Shown one piece after another: positions 41,505 through 41,696 of a stretch of 41,696 nucleotides of DNA (positions are counted from its first letter, which is position 1; each line of letters opens with the position of its first letter). The stretch covers positions 1-41,696 of the forward strand of contig CALXUN010000014.1 in NCBI GenBank assembly GCA_944391705.1, read 5' to 3'. Made by a program: the position numbers and the translations under genes. Under the pieces are notes generated by a model, which was given only the letters and a program-made list of their open reading frames with translations, did not search any database and had not been told where the DNA came from. The stretch comes from an uncultured Alphaproteobacteria bacterium (lineage in GTDB: Bacteria; Pseudomonadota; Alphaproteobacteria; RF32; CAG-239).

Positions 41505-41596
41505 ACCCCTGGTATTCGCCGACGTTGTCGGCTCTTAAGCGGTGACAGGAAGATGGAGACCCCTAATATTCGCCGACGTTGTCGGCTCTTAAGCGG
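41505..41596. repeat. Stem-loop repeat pair (copies 5 and 6)
   Basis: Units at 41505-41546 and 41559-41596 match those at 23.5-23.8 kb: acccctggtattcg and acccctaatattcg flanks, inner GCCGAC/GTCGGC palindromes with loop gtt, ctcttaagcgg right flank, and the same 12-nt spacer (one base changed). Upstream, ataaaccaaaca...gcctt...tggacccc is also shared with 23667-23700. No gene is seen from 41296 to the window end. Confidence 0.88.
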
Positions 41597-41657
41597 CGGC
41601 AATGTATATGATTATTCCGCGGAGAATCTTTAAAGTTGCAAAAAAAAAAACGGTTTA
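41593..41657 (+). repeat. Second copy of the 66-bp tail element
   Basis: Identical to 23800-23865 except for one A fewer in the A run. Here it is fused directly to the last stem-loop unit, while at 23.8 kb the bases ggtgacaaagtgg lie between. What follows is outside the window. Confidence 0.85.
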
Positions 41658-41696
41658 TGGACGGCGCGCATTACACAAAAAATTTTTGCATTGTAG

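Overview
The window reads as chromosomal DNA of an alphaproteobacterium with a reduced, AT-leaning genome, probably an uncultured, host- or gut-associated lineage. The support is the order SPOR protein-nagZ-tatA, xseB-ispA, an extended multi-copy VirB6/TrbL family of the kind best known from Rickettsiales, and a pseudopilin with an unusual MVEMLGVLAIIGVLSVG head. The taxonomic call is inference; no rRNA is present.

Region 1 (0.3-12.6 kb) holds a lipoprotein, a serine-less alpha/beta-hydrolase-like protein and a 68-aa membrane protein. A tightly coupled run of VirB6/TrbL-type polytopic proteins follows (1844-11412). One is a lipoprotein, one is split into two overlapping genes, and the last is fused to an intact M23 zinc endopeptidase. 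A double-HTH regulator with an S24-like tail and a terminator closes the block. No other type IV secretion gene is in the window.

Region 2 (12.67-17.56 kb) is a four-gene operon-like group: a 715-aa acidic disordered protein ending in three DWEWEYV repeats, a helical cytosolic protein, a secretin-like outer-membrane lipoprotein and a bitopic inner-membrane protein. It looks like part of an envelope-spanning machine that I cannot name. A 15-bp near-palindrome is shared between the promoter regions of the regulator and of the 14.9-kb gene.

Region 3 (17.7-31.2 kb) is mostly housekeeping: XerC-type recombinase, L33, a PDZ-less S41 peptidase, ExoIII, SPOR protein, NagZ, TatA, pseudopilin, AnmK, IspA, XseB, an ArsR-like regulator with a flavin reductase, tRNA-Arg(TCT) and a HAD hydrolase. 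It also holds a family of paired stem-loop repeats (recurring at 41.5 kb) and a candidate structured RNA at 28.36-28.48 kb.

Region 4 (31.2-32.2 kb) is a scar: the C-terminal parts of a LysR regulator and an aldo/keto reductase lie head to head, apparently joined by one deletion. A 129-bp near-perfect hairpin element follows.

Region 5 (32.2-39.7 kb) is a seven-gene surface-glycan operon, increasingly AT-rich: three glycosyltransferases (GT2, GT8, GT32), WecB, LicD, a nucleotidyltransferase-PLP enzyme fusion and an opine-dehydrogenase-like protein. The last three suggest a pathway that builds and attaches an unusual phospho-amine, possibly a carboxyalkylated phosphoethanolamine. This is the best candidate for an undescribed system here. 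RadC and Map, on the other strand, and a second repeat cluster close the window.
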